Below, one piece after another: positions 1 to 10,570 of a stretch of DNA of 64,000 nt (position 1 is its first letter; each line of letters begins with the position of its first letter). A program made the translations under genes and the position numbers. The DNA is from Tetrastigma voinierianum (lineage: Eukaryota; Streptophyta; Magnoliopsida; Vitales; Vitaceae), in assembly GCA_016808115.1 (NCBI GenBank), contig JAEQBH010007415.1, forward strand, positions 62,001-126,000, written 5' to 3'. The notes below the pieces were generated by a model. It saw only the letters and a list, made by a program, of their open reading frames with translations. It was not told the origin of the DNA and ran no database searches.

Positions 1-348
1 AAACAAACAGTGAACAATTCTGAGTTCGGACAAGGGAGATATGATCAAAACAAGCTCAAGTGCTCCGAATTTGACATACTCTAATAAACTTTGATTGAGC
101 TAAAACCTCAAGGGGGCCCCACTTGCTTCCTATAGCACAATGCCAATAACTAAAAAAATAAGCCATGATGACACTATAAAGTGAACTACATACGCACTCA
201 ACGGACCACATACAAGCCCATCCGAGGCTCAAAGACAGACTAAGCCTAAAAGGGCCCTAATGGTGTTATATGAGAATGATGGGTGAGTGTGCGACACCCA
301 TGTGATAAAATGCAAAGTGGTTTGAGGTACAAAATCGGGTGGTCTACA
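1..348 (-). repeat. Start of 3' LTR of Tat/Ogre copy 1 (cut by window edge)
   Basis: The minus strand from 348 begins TGTAGACCACCC and continues into sequence matching both LTRs of the complete copy (around 23050-23360 and 37300-37600), including the stretch for caccattattctcatataac and the segment ending in ttgttcactgtttgttt. A polypurine tract lies immediately upstream. The LTR continues beyond the window. Confidence 0.85.
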
Positions 349-350
349 AA

Positions 351-363
351 TATGCCCCTCTTC
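351..363 (-). other. Polypurine tract of Tat/Ogre copy 1
   Basis: On the minus strand the purine-rich run TTGAAGAGGGGCATA sits directly before the LTR start at 348. The complete copy has the matching taaagaggggcatt just before its 3' LTR. This is the expected primer site for plus-strand DNA synthesis. Confidence 0.75.
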
Positions 364-507
364 AAGAGTGAATGGAACGAAAGTGAACGGTGCGAAGTGC
401 AGCGATAAGAGTGAAATGAACTCTAGTGAAGAACAAAGATGACCAACAATTTTGTCCCCCTTACTTAGTAATCAAGACCAATCTGACAGTCACCCGATCA
501 AGGATTC

Positions 508-1135
508 TTAAAGAAAACTAGGCATGATGCCTGGGAAGATGAGTGATCCAAGCATAATCCCAGAAAAGATAATGAAATCCGGGGCGATGCCGGAGAAGAT
601 GAGGAAATCTGAGCAAACTATAGAGAAAGGTTCGGGCAAGCACTGAAAAAGGTTGAATCCGGGTGAGTACCGGAAAAGGTAGAATCCCAATGAGTGCCGA
701 AAAGGTGGAATCCGGGCGAGTACCGAAGAAGGGTAATCCGGCGAGTACCGAAGGTAAAACCGGTGAGTACCGGGAAGCGGAAAATCGGTGATTACCGATA
801 AGGTATGATCCGAGAGTATCAAAATGGGGATCCGGCGAGTACCGCAAATGGGATCCGGCAGGCATCGAAATGTGGGATCCGAGAGAGTATCGGAGAAGGT
901 AAAATCCGTGTGAGTACCTAGCGTAGATCCGGAGAGTACGGAAATGTGGATCCGGTGAGTACTGAAAAGGTAGGATCCGAAAGCGAGTATCGAGAAGGTA
1001 AATCTGTGTGAGTACCGTAAATAAGGGATCCGGCGTAGTACCGATAGGTAAGATCCGTGAGAAAGTACTGTGAGAAGGTCTCGATGAATGAGAAGGATCG
1101 AGAAGGGGTAGAATCGCAAGTACCAAAGAACCACC
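508..1135. repeat. Minisatellite in the 3' UTR of Tat/Ogre copy 1 (~25-bp unit)
   Basis: About 600 bp of irregular tandem copies of a unit like gagtaccggaaaaggtggat followed by ccggc. Units range from roughly 22 to 28 bp through small indels. The reverse complement (gatccca..ttccggtactcg) forms an equivalent array at 36150-37020 in copy 2, at the same place between pol and the 3' LTR. Open frames across it in several phases are products of the repeat, not genes. Confidence 0.88.
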
Positions 1136-3168
1136 AGATTAAAAAGGGATAGGGGATGCCAAAACTAAGGCTCTAGATGAACTAAACTGAATGGGGATGA
1201 CCTAAAACGAAACCTAGAGCATAATGGGGAAACTTAGGATGCAACCATTGAGATACTGACCTTGATGACAAAAGGGTATGCCCTGCCAGGACGAAAGTGC
1301 CACAAATACTGCGAGAAACCAAGAACTTCATAACAAGAGGGAAATAAAGGTATGCCCTCGTAAGACAATCTCACAATGTGACCATGTGAAAGAAAGGGGT
1401 TATGCTCAGTTCAGTATCAACGCCCATGTCAAAATTCATTAAATCGCGACATGCGGGTCAAAGCCGAGAGCTGAAAAACATCACAATCACTTTATTTCGT
1501 GAAAAATCATCCATTTCATTCTTATTAAAAACTCTATTATAGGGTATGCCTCAAAGGTGCACATCTCGATATGCAAGTGCCTTGATGAAAAAAACTTTGA
1601 AATAAATTTCTGAAGAACCAATCGTCTAAACAAGCGAACAAGACAACATATGGGGTGTGCACCAGTGTGCACCCCTATTGAGTTGACGAATATGAGAGAA
1701 TCTTACCCTAGGCTAGCCCTAAGCACTCGTATGAAGAAAAACCCAATACATGTGGAGCACACTAAACTTTGATGCCAAAATATCTCTAGGTGAAATATCA
1801 CAGGTTACGTGAAGAGCCAAGTCAACACGAAAAGATGGAGATATGCCTCAGAATGTGTCAAAGCATCAGTTAAGATGTTATCACTTACCCCACCAGATCA
1901 TCTATATCCGAGATCATGGACCTACAAGCAAACTAAATGGAGAAGCAATATAGACCCTCGATACTTCTCTAAGAACAGACTCACGATTATCCCACACTCA
2001 ATCGGGGTAAGATAGAACCCGTCCATATAAAATGTCGGGCTAAAACACGAGATCTCATGGTCTCAAGGTGGTCTTACGACTCGGACCGTAATGTAGGCCA
2101 GGGGAGAAAGGTGAATGACATGATGGGAAACAAAGGCCCAAATACCCAATAAATACTGCTAAACCCTTGTACACGCAATGTCAAATATCAAAGGATCATG
2201 TGAGCAAGGTGACTCAAATCCAACATCCGACGAACAATGTGAAATGACAATGGCGGCACCAAAGGACACGTCGCTAAGAAGTGAGACGATGATCAATAAG
2301 AGTAGAAGAAGACCGAAGTGATAAGAAACCGATGAATGGATAAAGCAAAAAGGAAGAAACAAGCTGATACAAATGTGGAAATGTGACAACGACGAACAAC
2401 TCGCCCCAAGAACGCCAAGTCAAAGCAAGTCACTATAAGACGGGAGCGGTGATGCGTACGATCCGTGGACCTAGTGCTACAACCCAAACTCATACCCAAT
2501 GTGTTACCCGCATCCATGGAGAAAGATTGTACAATGCTTTCACCAACCCGAGAGAATAATAAATCTCAAACCTAAATGAGTAACGGTAATATCAAACAAA
2601 CACATCTTCTTTTTTTTTTTTTTTTTTTTGTTTTTTGTTTTGTTTTTGTTTTTTTTTTGCGTCGAACCACCAAAGCAGGTCGAATGCCATACTAACACAA
2701 TCCAACCGAAAAGGAACCCTAAACTTCAAGCCTAAATGGTCCTCTCAACCTAAGAATCATATCAAAACCCATAGGCTAATCGTAAAGGTGACAACTCGAC
2801 CAGAAATTGGGATGAGAGCACGCCATCATCATATATGAAACGAATAGAGATGATAGAAACTAGACTCAAGGATAGATGGTATGAAGATGCAAAATGGAGA
2901 AGAAAAGAAACAAGCAATGATGCGAGAAAGAACAAACGAAGAATGTCACAATGCTCATAATGCTCACATATCCAAATAATAAATGAAAGCGACAGTGCGG
3001 TGCCTCAAACCTGTGTCGAAAAAAAGTATGCAAGGCCGAATGAAAGAATAGCCATAATAAACCGCGTGGAGGCTCAAAGGGCTAAAGTAATAGATATATC
3101 AATGTATGGGTGTGTAATAGGGAATATGGCTATTCAAAGTGATGGCCACCCATCCTTTGACCATGATT
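1136..3168 (-). other. 3' UTR of Tat/Ogre copy 1
   Basis: Noncoding stretch between the pol stop (3169) and the minisatellite. It matches, in reverse complement, 34118-36150 of copy 2, including an A-rich tract (2608-2658 as T), a segment near 2400 (tcgccccaagaacgccaagt) and one near 1630-1660 shared with 35600-35660. No conserved reading frame is shared by the two copies, so I call it untranslated. Confidence 0.65.
2608..2658 (-). repeat. A-rich tract (T on plus strand) in the Tat/Ogre 3' UTR
   Basis: Fifty bases of nearly pure T on the plus strand, interrupted by single G residues. On the element's sense strand it is A-rich and followed by gtgtttgtttgat. Copy 2 has the same tract and the same downstream motif at 34623-34661. 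Confidence 0.85.
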
Positions 3169-4450
3169 TCACGCATAAAACTTCTTTAGCTGATCCACAT
3201 CGACCGGGCCCGTGAACTCGACTGGCCAGTCTCACAGTCAGCCCTCTGAGTCGATTCGTCGACATAAGGCCCGCCTCCCACTTGGTCTAAACTTACTCCT
3301 GTGGTCGTTGATCAACCCTCGGCTGACCTTCAAGACTAGGTCGCCTTTGAAACTTCCTAGCCCGACCTTTTCTAAATGCATCAGTCATTTTCTTTCCGAT
3401 AGCTCCGAACATGATCCGTCGCTCAATCTCCTCTCTCATCCAAAGGTTGAGCTGATCATAACGGACTCGAACCCACTCGCTCCCGACATTCGATGCTCTA
3501 ATGCTACTTTATGACCCCATCTCAATTTCAATAGGCAAAGATCGCTTCCATGCCATATACCAAAGAATAAGGTGTAGACCCGCAGTAGCTACGAAAAGAT
3601 GCAACGATAAGCCCACAATGCGAAAAGGGAGCTTCTTCCGACCAATCCCTTAGAAGTCTCAACCATCTTTCTCAAATCCTCTGATATCTTTTATTACGGC
3701 CCCTTAACCGCCCCCCATTAGTCTCGTGGCCTATATGCGCATGATCGATGATGTCGAATACCATACTCGACCAAAGGTATCCACTTCGCCTCCGAACGCG
3801 CTCCTATCCGAGATCAACTCATGAGGGTCTCATACTCCATGATAATGCGATCTGGATGAATTTGGCCACTCCGCCGCCGTCAATCCAGCATAAGAAGTAA
3901 CTCACCCACTTAGTGAAGTAATCAATAGCCACCAGATGTACTCATGTCCACTAGAAGACTCATAGATTCCTTCCCCAATAATATCAATACTCCATACCGA
4001 AACGGCCAAGGATGTGGGTGCATGCAACTCTGTATGTGGCACGTGGTATCAAGTCTTCTTGCACTGGATTACTTTGTGACATCTTCACTTAATCGGCAAC
4101 AATCTCGTCTCCTTATTAGTCAAACTGCAAGTAAATCAGCCTCATGATCTTACGTTGCGCCAGTACTGTGGGCTCTCATGCGGGGCCATTGCACTCCGGT
4201 GATGAACCTCTCTATCACTCGATGGTAGAGGCGCGGGTCTCGTATTATAATAATACAGCCATCGGTGGATTCTCCTATAAAGGGCATCCCACAAATAACA
4301 AACTGCGGCCAACTGTCTCAATGCTCATTCTCGGGTGTGCCGTTTTAGGCAAACGCCATGACGTAAACCTAGATAAACATCATGATACCATGGTAGCTCA
4401 TCCCGATTCTCACATTCTCCAATCAAACAACAAGAAGTGGTGCTAACCCG
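3169..4450 (-). pseudogene. Integrase, Tat/Ogre copy 1 (degenerate)
   Basis: Minus-strand fragments include a region near 4290-4320 matching copy 2 (gggatgccctttataggag), the core start SVWSIDIIG near 3985-4010, a DYF.KW-like segment near 3900-3930, and a C-terminal block ending VDVDQLKKFYA before the stop at 3169. The matching integrase of copy 2 lies at 33000-34117. No frame is open through the domain. Confidence 0.7.
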
Positions 4451-4499
4451 GTCTCAATCATCAATGGTCGCACATTACTCCAACAGAATCTCAACCACG

Positions 4500-4879
4500 T
4501 GTTTGGCAGGCTAAATCGGGATCAAAGAATCGATTCTTCCGCCTCAGTGATGTATATATCTTAACTCATCAAATCGCAAACCAAGAGGTTCAAGTAAGCA
4601 TGGTGGCTTCAAATTTTCTCATCTCGAGTCCCTCCGTATATCTTGGGTCTGGCCAGATAACTAAATTGGAATCTCTAACGGATTCCAATCGCCTAATGCC
4701 AAGATCCAAATAAGCAGCCTCTAGGCCCGTAATGCAAGCCTCATACTCAACTATATTATTCGTCAACCGGTGATGATCAGAAAATACTAATCGATTGTGG
4801 TGATATCAATAAGATACCAATACCAAACCCCGACTGATTGGCGGCACCATCGAAGTACAAATGCCATCCTATAATGCTT
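4500..4879 (-). pseudogene. Second, archaeal-type RNase H (aRNH), Tat/Ogre copy 1
   Basis: The block GWHLYFDGAANQSGFGIGIL contains the D-G-A/S-N...G.G signature of the additional RNase H found between the first RNase H and integrase in Tat/Ogre elements. It is intact as far as LLISPQ and then degenerates; traces such as a segment for YEAC..GL can be seen on the minus strand near 4710-4750. Its presence is the main reason for the lineage call. Confidence 0.78.
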
Positions 4880-5300
4880 GTCATTGAAACAAATTGCTCA
4901 TCAGGAAAATCATCGCCAATCGATCTATCATCGAATACTGGAAAAGAAGCCAAATGATCTGCAATAATGCTTCCCTTTACTGATTTTTGTGTCACATACT
5001 GAATGTCAAACTCTGTCAATAGAACCAACCATCTCACAAGTGAGACTACCAATGTAACAGGTCGGGTCGAACAAATATCTCAATGAATCCAATCGAGACC
5101 AAAAGTATGGAATACTCGGTCACATAGTGCCTAAGTCTCCTAGTAGCCCAAACCAACGCTAAATAGAGACGCTCAATCATAATGTATTTGCACTCATATT
5201 CCAGCATCCTCTTACTTAGATAATAAATGGCTCGCTCTTTTCCTGAATCATCGAGATGAGCTAACATGCATCCTAAAGCTATATCCGAACTCGACAAATA
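4880..5300 (-). pseudogene. RNase H domain 1 plus connection, Tat/Ogre copy 1
   Basis: Residues DIALGCMLAHLDDSGKERAI and YYLSKRMLEYECKYIMIERL are the retroviral-type RNase H normally joined to gypsy RT. A following block, VRWLVLLTEFDIQYVTQKS, is the connection with ADHLAS and a DFPDEQF segment typical of Tat elements. There is a frameshift near 5046-5060. The domain would remove the RNA strand of the RNA:DNA hybrid. Confidence 0.82.
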
Positions 5301-5559
5301 GCAAGGCAGGCCGCCTTACTGTGGAGGCACTCCAAACCGGGGAGAGTAAACACTTCTAATCTTCTCAAAAGCACGTCAAGTAATCATCATTCCAAACCGT
5401 AGGTCGGTTCTTCCTCGTAAGACGAAGATAGCCTGCATATGTCCGTTAGTCTAGCAATGAAACGATCGATGTATCAGAAGCCTCCCCCGTTTATAAGCCT
5501 CGACTTTTCTCGCCAGAGTCAAGATGTCAAGTGATGGCCTGGTCTTTTCTGATCAACCT

Positions 5560-6180
5560 CTATACCGCGCCACTAACAATGTGACTTAGCAATTTCCCGT
5601 GCTACCCCAAAGGTGCACTTGGGATTCAATCTCAATCTAAATTGTCTGATCCTCTCAAAGAATCACAAGGTCGCTAAGATCCCCGCTCGCTCTCGGGATT
5701 TCACTATCGCAACAATCCACGATACCAATCATCTTTACATCATATCATGGAATAGAGCAGTAGCGCTCTCCGATAGGTGGCCCCGATTTTTCTCTTCAAC
5801 CCAAATGGCATAACCCGATACAGCGCAAGTACCCCATCTCGCTGATGAAAGAAGTTCCTCCACATCCTCTAGAGCCATCAAAATCTGATTATACCCAAAA
5901 GACCCATCCATGAAGGACAACATAGGGTGCCCTGCAATACTATCAACTAACATATCGATGTGTGGGAGGGGAAAATCATCCTTAGGGCTGGCCTTATTCA
6001 AATCTCGAAAGTCAACACAAACTCTAACCTTGCCATCCTTTTTAGGAACAGGGACGACATTAGCCAACCACTCAGGATACTCAACCACTGACAAGAAGCC
6101 AACACGAAGTTGCTTCTGAATTTCTTCCTTAACCTGCAGACTCCATCGAGGGTGTAGCCTTCAATTTCTCGCTTTAACTC
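5560..6180 (-). pseudogene. Reverse transcriptase domain, Tat/Ogre copy 1
   Basis: A block of about 120 residues reads WLANVVPVPKKDGKVRVCVD, then DFRDLNKASPKDDFPLP and a GYNQI motif, the fingers and palm of gypsy RT. The usual order around FMDGFSGYNQI is altered to DGSFGYNQI. Downstream at about 5700-5740 the region of the catalytic YVDD reads IVDC and is frameshifted, so the second active-site aspartate is lost. It would have copied element RNA into DNA in the capsid-like particle. Confidence 0.85.
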
Positions 6181-6745
6181 GACCTAGCATGTATGCACAG
6201 GGGTGTGTGATGCTGAACTATAGTGGGGTCAAGGCCTGGCATGTCCTCATACGACCATGCAAATACATCCAAGTATGACCTAAGCATGTCAATCAATTTA
6301 TTCGTCTCATCCGGAGATAGGGAAGAGTCAATCCTAATCTCTCTGGGCTGATCTGGTACACCAAAATCTATCCACTCGCATATCGTAAATGAGTGTAACT
6401 TTCTTTCCCCGTCCTCTCGTGACATAATTAGACTTGACCGACCACCTAGTGGGTCATCCGTACTCCCATATCATTAACATCATATACATGTACAAGGGAG
6501 CCGGGTGGTGCAATCAAAGGAAAATGTTGTGACACAAGCAAATACTCGAAAATACTCATGTCATTATTACCATCAGAAATGTCATCAAAGTGGGTGACAA
6601 ACCCGGACATAGTGTCAAAAGAAAGAGGTGGGTTCACAGAGTCGGACGCTCCCTCAACGTAAAACAAGATTACGAGTAATATCGCAGCAACAAGCCTATC
6701 ATAATCAAACTCAAGCATAGAAATTCCAAACACATCAAAAGCGAA
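6181..6745 (-). pseudogene. Segment before RT of Tat/Ogre polyprotein, copy 1
   Basis: Minus-strand reading gives FGISMLEFDYDRLVAAILLV, then SFDTMSGFVTHFDDISDGNN, IFEYLLVSQHFPLIAPP, and DEDGERKLHSFTICEWIDFG. This is the linker between protease and RT in Tat elements. Copy 2 has the matching start FAFDMFGISMIDSD at about 30434. The segment is cut at about 6745, where the reading changes abruptly to copia preintegrase sequence. Confidence 0.75.
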
Positions 6746-9019
6746 TCGGAAGTATCAAAATCTAAGAAATCAAGATCTGGAAGAATCTCATCTTTAATTA
6801 ATCTCTCCATTCTTTGTTTGGCAATATGACTCGGAATCTTATGCCAAAGAATTGAAGACTTTTCATGTAAGACCCGAGAAATTCCAATTTCTGGAAAAAG
6901 GGCAAAATTGTAATTTCGATACAAAATTGTTATTTCGGTTAAAAATCCAGAATTTATTCTCTAGATCTGATGACGAAACGATTGCACCGCTGAATCGTTC
7001 CCGCAAAATCTAGCTAGCACGTAAAATTTCTCGTGAAATTCCGAAAATAGCCTGAAAGTTGGCACGCTTACGAGACATCACGCTTCAGCCGTGAAATGAT
7101 TTTCGATACGACGAAAGTCACATATAACACGTACTCAGATGCCATGAGTGGTATGAGTAGAGAAATGATGAAAATGGATGGGTGAGATAGTGCCGAATAT
7201 CAAATCTGGGAAAAGAGGGATATAATGGTCATTTTAGGATTTGTTTTAATGAGAATAAAGCCAAAAAAAGGGAATAGTGCCGTCTCCCTCCTCATGTCAC
7301 AAGCCAAAACGTGGGAAACAAGAGAGGGGACTTACAGTAGCTATGGAGTTACGTTTTTAGAGAGAGAAGCACCTCCTTCTCTCTAGGTTATCTCGCGATC
7401 CAACCGTCGGCAGCTTTCGGTACAAGAGGGAGAAATGCTCTACGCGGAGAGGGCTTCGCGTGGGTACCGGATTTAGGGAGTTTCTTCAAACTCCTTGAGG
7501 TAGGGGTTTCTCCCTACTTGAGTTTTATTCCTATTTTAAATGTTTTACGAATGTTTGACTTGAATGAGGCCGTGAGGGGCCGTTTTTTGATCTGGCTCCA
7601 AATTGGAACCGAAATATTAGGATTGAAATTTCCACGTGGACAAATTGCGGATCGGGTCTGAATGTATTGATCTGGGTGTTTGAATGTTACTGTGATAAAT
7701 CAGATTGGTTTGGAAAAGGCCTGAATGGCTTGAGATGCTGTCTCACAAAGTGAACCGATGACTTGTTGAAAGTGTTGAACCGTAAACCCTAGGGTTTTAC
7801 TGCCTGTGAATAGTGACACGAAAATGTATTTTGTGAAAATATGTGTATGGTTACACCAATCGAATTGCTTGTGTTTGATCATTAGCCCAAGTGAGCTAAT
7901 TTGATGTTTGAAATGATAATTACATAACATGTTTGTGCGGGATTTAATTTGTATGTGAATATATTCGTGTTTATATACTGCATGTGATTGGGACCGTATC
8001 GAATCCGCACACATGCATTCCATATGCACCGGAACATCCTAGGACTATAGGAGTTAGTGCATGAGATGAGTCTGTAGTAAAATGATGCAGGGTAGTCCAA
8101 CCAAAATATCAATCGTCTGAGCGCCCAATTGATATTCACTTCCGAGGGTAGTCCACAAACAATTAATATATCAATCGTAGGGAGCACCCCAATTGATATA
8201 TATACATCGGAGGGTTGTCCTACCAATAAACAATAATTCTCATACAAGGCTTAGGCGAGTGGAGAGTCGGTGAGGACTCGATCTCAGTTATCAAGGCGTA
8301 GACATTCAAGTAGGATCATGCATTTGCTTCGAATGAGTGTTTACTTGAACATTGCACCGACTTAGGTGGTGAATGTACCCCATTTAGTATGACATTCTCC
8401 ATCGAGCATTAGCCCACCCCACGCGGGATCCCCTTTTACAGTACAGGAGCGTGCGAGGAGACGCTCGTCCTAAGGTCGTTTAGAAGAAAGCCGGATGTGG
8501 CTTTGGTGTCACACTGTATACATGTATTAGAATGCTTTTTTTTAGAATTTTAATATATGTTGTATAATAGTAGTTTATTAACTCTTGAAACTATTGGATA
8601 TAGTTTGGATATATTGTGATGAGTATTGTATTATAATTCAAGAGGCCGTTTTACTCATGCTGTGGATTATATCGTGACCTGCTTGGACAGTATATGCAAG
8701 TAATCGTATTTGGGTAGAGCCTCCGCACAAAGGAGACTCGCCCGATTTTCAAGGGCGTCAACCCGACTTCCACTTAGGACCCGCTGGTCGACGAGCAGTC
8801 AACTGACCCCGGTTCTCAGGTGTCACATTTCATTCAATCCCAAACGTTTCATGCTACTAACAATATTAACAGAAAGGGTAGCAGAAACATAAGGTAAAGC
8901 AGACAACTCTAATATGTAAAGATTCCCACAAAATACTCAAGTGTCAATCAATAGTGAATCTTAGTACAATTTAATTTTTCCAGTTCAAAAAAGAAAACTA
9001 TATCCAAGTCTATCCAAAG
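6746..9019 (-). pseudogene. Copia GAG-preintegrase segment, remnant A (interrupted by solo LTR)
   Basis: The 3' part of remnant A: LDRLGYSF from 9019 downwards, then LPYVSATLSVNIVSSMKRLG near 8833-8900, and, beyond the solo LTR, EKSSILWHKIPSHIAKQRME and LIKDEILPDLDF at 6746-6865. H..H and LWH..(L)GH are the GAG-preintegrase signature. Coding pieces are 8833-9019 and 6746-6865 only; 6866-8827 is the inserted LTR. The join G-L-N-E-K-S-S is in frame once one copy of tttca is disregarded. Confidence 0.82.
6866..8827 (+). mobile_element. Solo LTR, family A, copy A1
   Basis: It begins tgtaagacccgagaaattcc and ends gtgtcaca, with the 5-bp duplication tttca at 6861-6865 and 8828-8832. It matches, in reverse complement, the LTRs of the Tekay/Del-type element at 45809-55267, so its sense strand is plus. 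The block gggtagagc...acaaaggagac near 8714-8744 is shared by all family A copies. No internal region is present, so this is a recombined solo LTR inside copia remnant A. Confidence 0.9.
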
Positions 9020-9883
9020 CAATGATGAAAATATCGGTTTTGACGGATATATCAAAGATATATCGGTATTTATAAATTAATCAAAATTTAAAGATATATT
9101 CAATTTATATATCAAAATTAGTTTGAAGGTATATGAAATGATAATATCAATTAGATTAGAAAAAAACATTCAAATTCATTTTCTATGATTTATACAAAAT
9201 AATTGGTTAATAGTCTATATACTATGACTAATTTTTTATATTTTTATTTTTATTTTAGAATATTCTAAAAAAAAATACTATAAATAATTTCAAAATATTT
9301 CATTTAATAAATTTTTTTAATTGTTTGTATTTAAAGATTTGCATAATCGTTTTTTTTAATTTAAATTTTTGACCTAAATTTTAATAATACTTATTAAAAA
9401 ATTACTAATACACTTAATAAGGGAAGACTCCTTCATTTTTCTTTCTCCCTACCTGCTTGGTCTCTAATTTACACATTAGCTGATAGTAATTATTAAGGAA
9501 AATGATAATAATTCCAAACTGGTCTCTCTTGATTTTCCTATTTTCTCTACAAATAATTAATTATAGTGATTATTAAGGAAGACATGCAATAAGTGATATT
9601 AATTATTAAGAAAAGGCTTTTCATTTTCTCTCTTCATCTCCTATTTCTTTGCTCTATAATGAAACACCCACCTCAAATATTGTTTTTTTTTTTTTTTGAA
9701 AATTTTCAATAAAATTGGAAATATCGTTGATATATCGCCCCCAAACAGATATATTGACGATATTTCTGATTTTTTGTCGAAATTTCTGTCAATCGATTAT
9801 CGATGTTGTATATTGTATCGATTGACACCGAAACACGATATATCAACATATATTGTCGATATATTGCAATATTTTAATCACTG
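9020..9883. mobile_element. hAT-like MITE, 864 bp
   Basis: Left end caatgatgaaaatatcg and the complement of the right end, cagtgattaaaatattg, agree at 14 of 17 positions. Flanking 8-bp duplications are atccaaag (9012-9019) and atccaaaa (9884-9891), 7/8 identical. The interior is AT-rich with many copies of gatatatc and cgatat and no coding frame. Length of target duplication and CA.TGAT terminus fit nonautonomous hAT elements. It interrupts copia remnant A in frame. Confidence 0.85.
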
Positions 9884-9891
9884 ATCCAAAA

Positions 9892-10540
9892 TATGTACCA
9901 ATATCAAATTTCTCCTGATCGAGGGTATGTACACCACATCCTACAATTCCATAAAATTTCATGTACTAAGTTGCAATCTAACAACTCCCAAAAAATCAAC
10001 TTAGACTCTTGTACCGTCTCCTATGTACACGTGCTACTCCAAAATAGTTGGACTTCTTTTTGTTGTCACCACTTGCATAGAATTGCAAGCGTGAATGGTA
10101 GCACCACTATCTAACCACCAAGTATCAAATGGCAAATTAATGACATTAGATTCAAAAGAGATATTCACCCAATGATTATTAGATAACTCATTTTTCTCAT
10201 TTTTTGAAAACTTTGTAAATTTATTGCTAATAGCATCCAAGAACTCTTTTGTATTCTCAATCCTGGGAATGTTTGCATAAATAGATTCCTCCATATGATT
10301 CTTCATGATCATCAAATAACAACTATTGGAATACTCCTAATCCTCATAGAAAATTTTCTCATTTGCATAATTCTCAATAGTGGGTTTTGGAGGAGCTTCA
10401 ACTTTCAAGGACAAGTTCAGTTTCATAATTGTCAAATTCATCATGAGAGATTCAATACATTGTTTGTAATTAGTCCCGTTAAGTTTTGTGATGGCAGAGA
10501 AGTGAGAAAAGCTCAAAACTAAAGAATAAACAATACAGCA
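9892..10540 (-). pseudogene. Copia gag and protease, remnant A
   Basis: Sense reading from about 10510 gives ITKLNGTNYKQCIESLMMNL and LKVEAPPKPT, the N-terminal gag of many copia elements. It is followed in the same frame by a TAG where W is expected (YED*EYSN) and by MIMKNHMEESIYANIP. After a gag deletion the protease begins with TWWLDSGATIHACNS, where D-S-G-A is the aspartic protease active site, still intact. It then runs to a block YIPSIRRNLI at about 9920-9950. Gag would form the particle and protease would cut the polyprotein. Confidence 0.85.
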
Positions 10541-10570
10541 ATGTAAAAAATACATGTAAAACAAAGACAT

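Larger units (their letters stand above)
1..6745 (-). mobile_element. Truncated Ty3/gypsy Tat/Ogre-type retrotransposon, copy 1 (3' part)
   Basis: Read on the minus strand, this is the 3' part of a long gypsy element. From high to low coordinates it has the segment before RT, RT, RNase H, a second archaeal-type RNase H, integrase, a long 3' UTR, a ~25-bp minisatellite, a polypurine tract and the start of the 3' LTR. Domain order and the second RNase H place it in the Tat/Ogre group. Gag, protease and 5' LTR are absent: the sequence stops at about 6745 against a copia remnant. The same element family is present complete on the plus strand at 23037-40924, which confirms the order and the LTR start. 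Coding frames carry many stops. Confidence 0.88.
3169..6745 (-). pseudogene. Tat/Ogre-type gag-pol polyprotein, pol part (degenerate)
   Basis: Remnant of the pol gene of copy 1. In sense order: a spacer before RT with DVFAWSYEDMPGLDP (near 6250-6290), RT with YPEWLANVVPVPKKDGKVRV (near 6000-6070), RNase H 1 with YYLSKRMLEYECKYIM (near 5170-5230), a connection ending FDIQYVTQKSVKGSI (near 4960-5010), an archaeal-type RNase H with LYFDGAANQSGFGIG (near 4815-4865) and integrase, ending at a TGA whose complement is at 3169-3171. Several stops and frameshifts separate the blocks. The natural start would lie in gag, which is missing. Confidence 0.85.
6746..10570 (-). mobile_element. Ty1/copia retrotransposon remnant A (gag-protease-preintegrase)
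   Basis: Three minus-strand pieces (9884-10570, 8833-9019, 6746-6865) form one copia reading order: gag, protease, GAG-preintegrase. They are separated by a MITE and by a solo LTR. When each insertion and one copy of its target duplication are disregarded, the coding frame runs through both junctions. The zinc-knuckle part of gag is missing between NELSN and NHWVN. Integrase, RT and both LTRs are absent; the left end is cut against the Tat/Ogre fragment. Confidence 0.85.

Noticed and set aside
508..1134. Two overlapping long frames rich in Ser, Tyr, Arg and Pro
   Set aside because: They are phases of the ~25-bp minisatellite; the same artefact occurs on both strands at 36227-37136.
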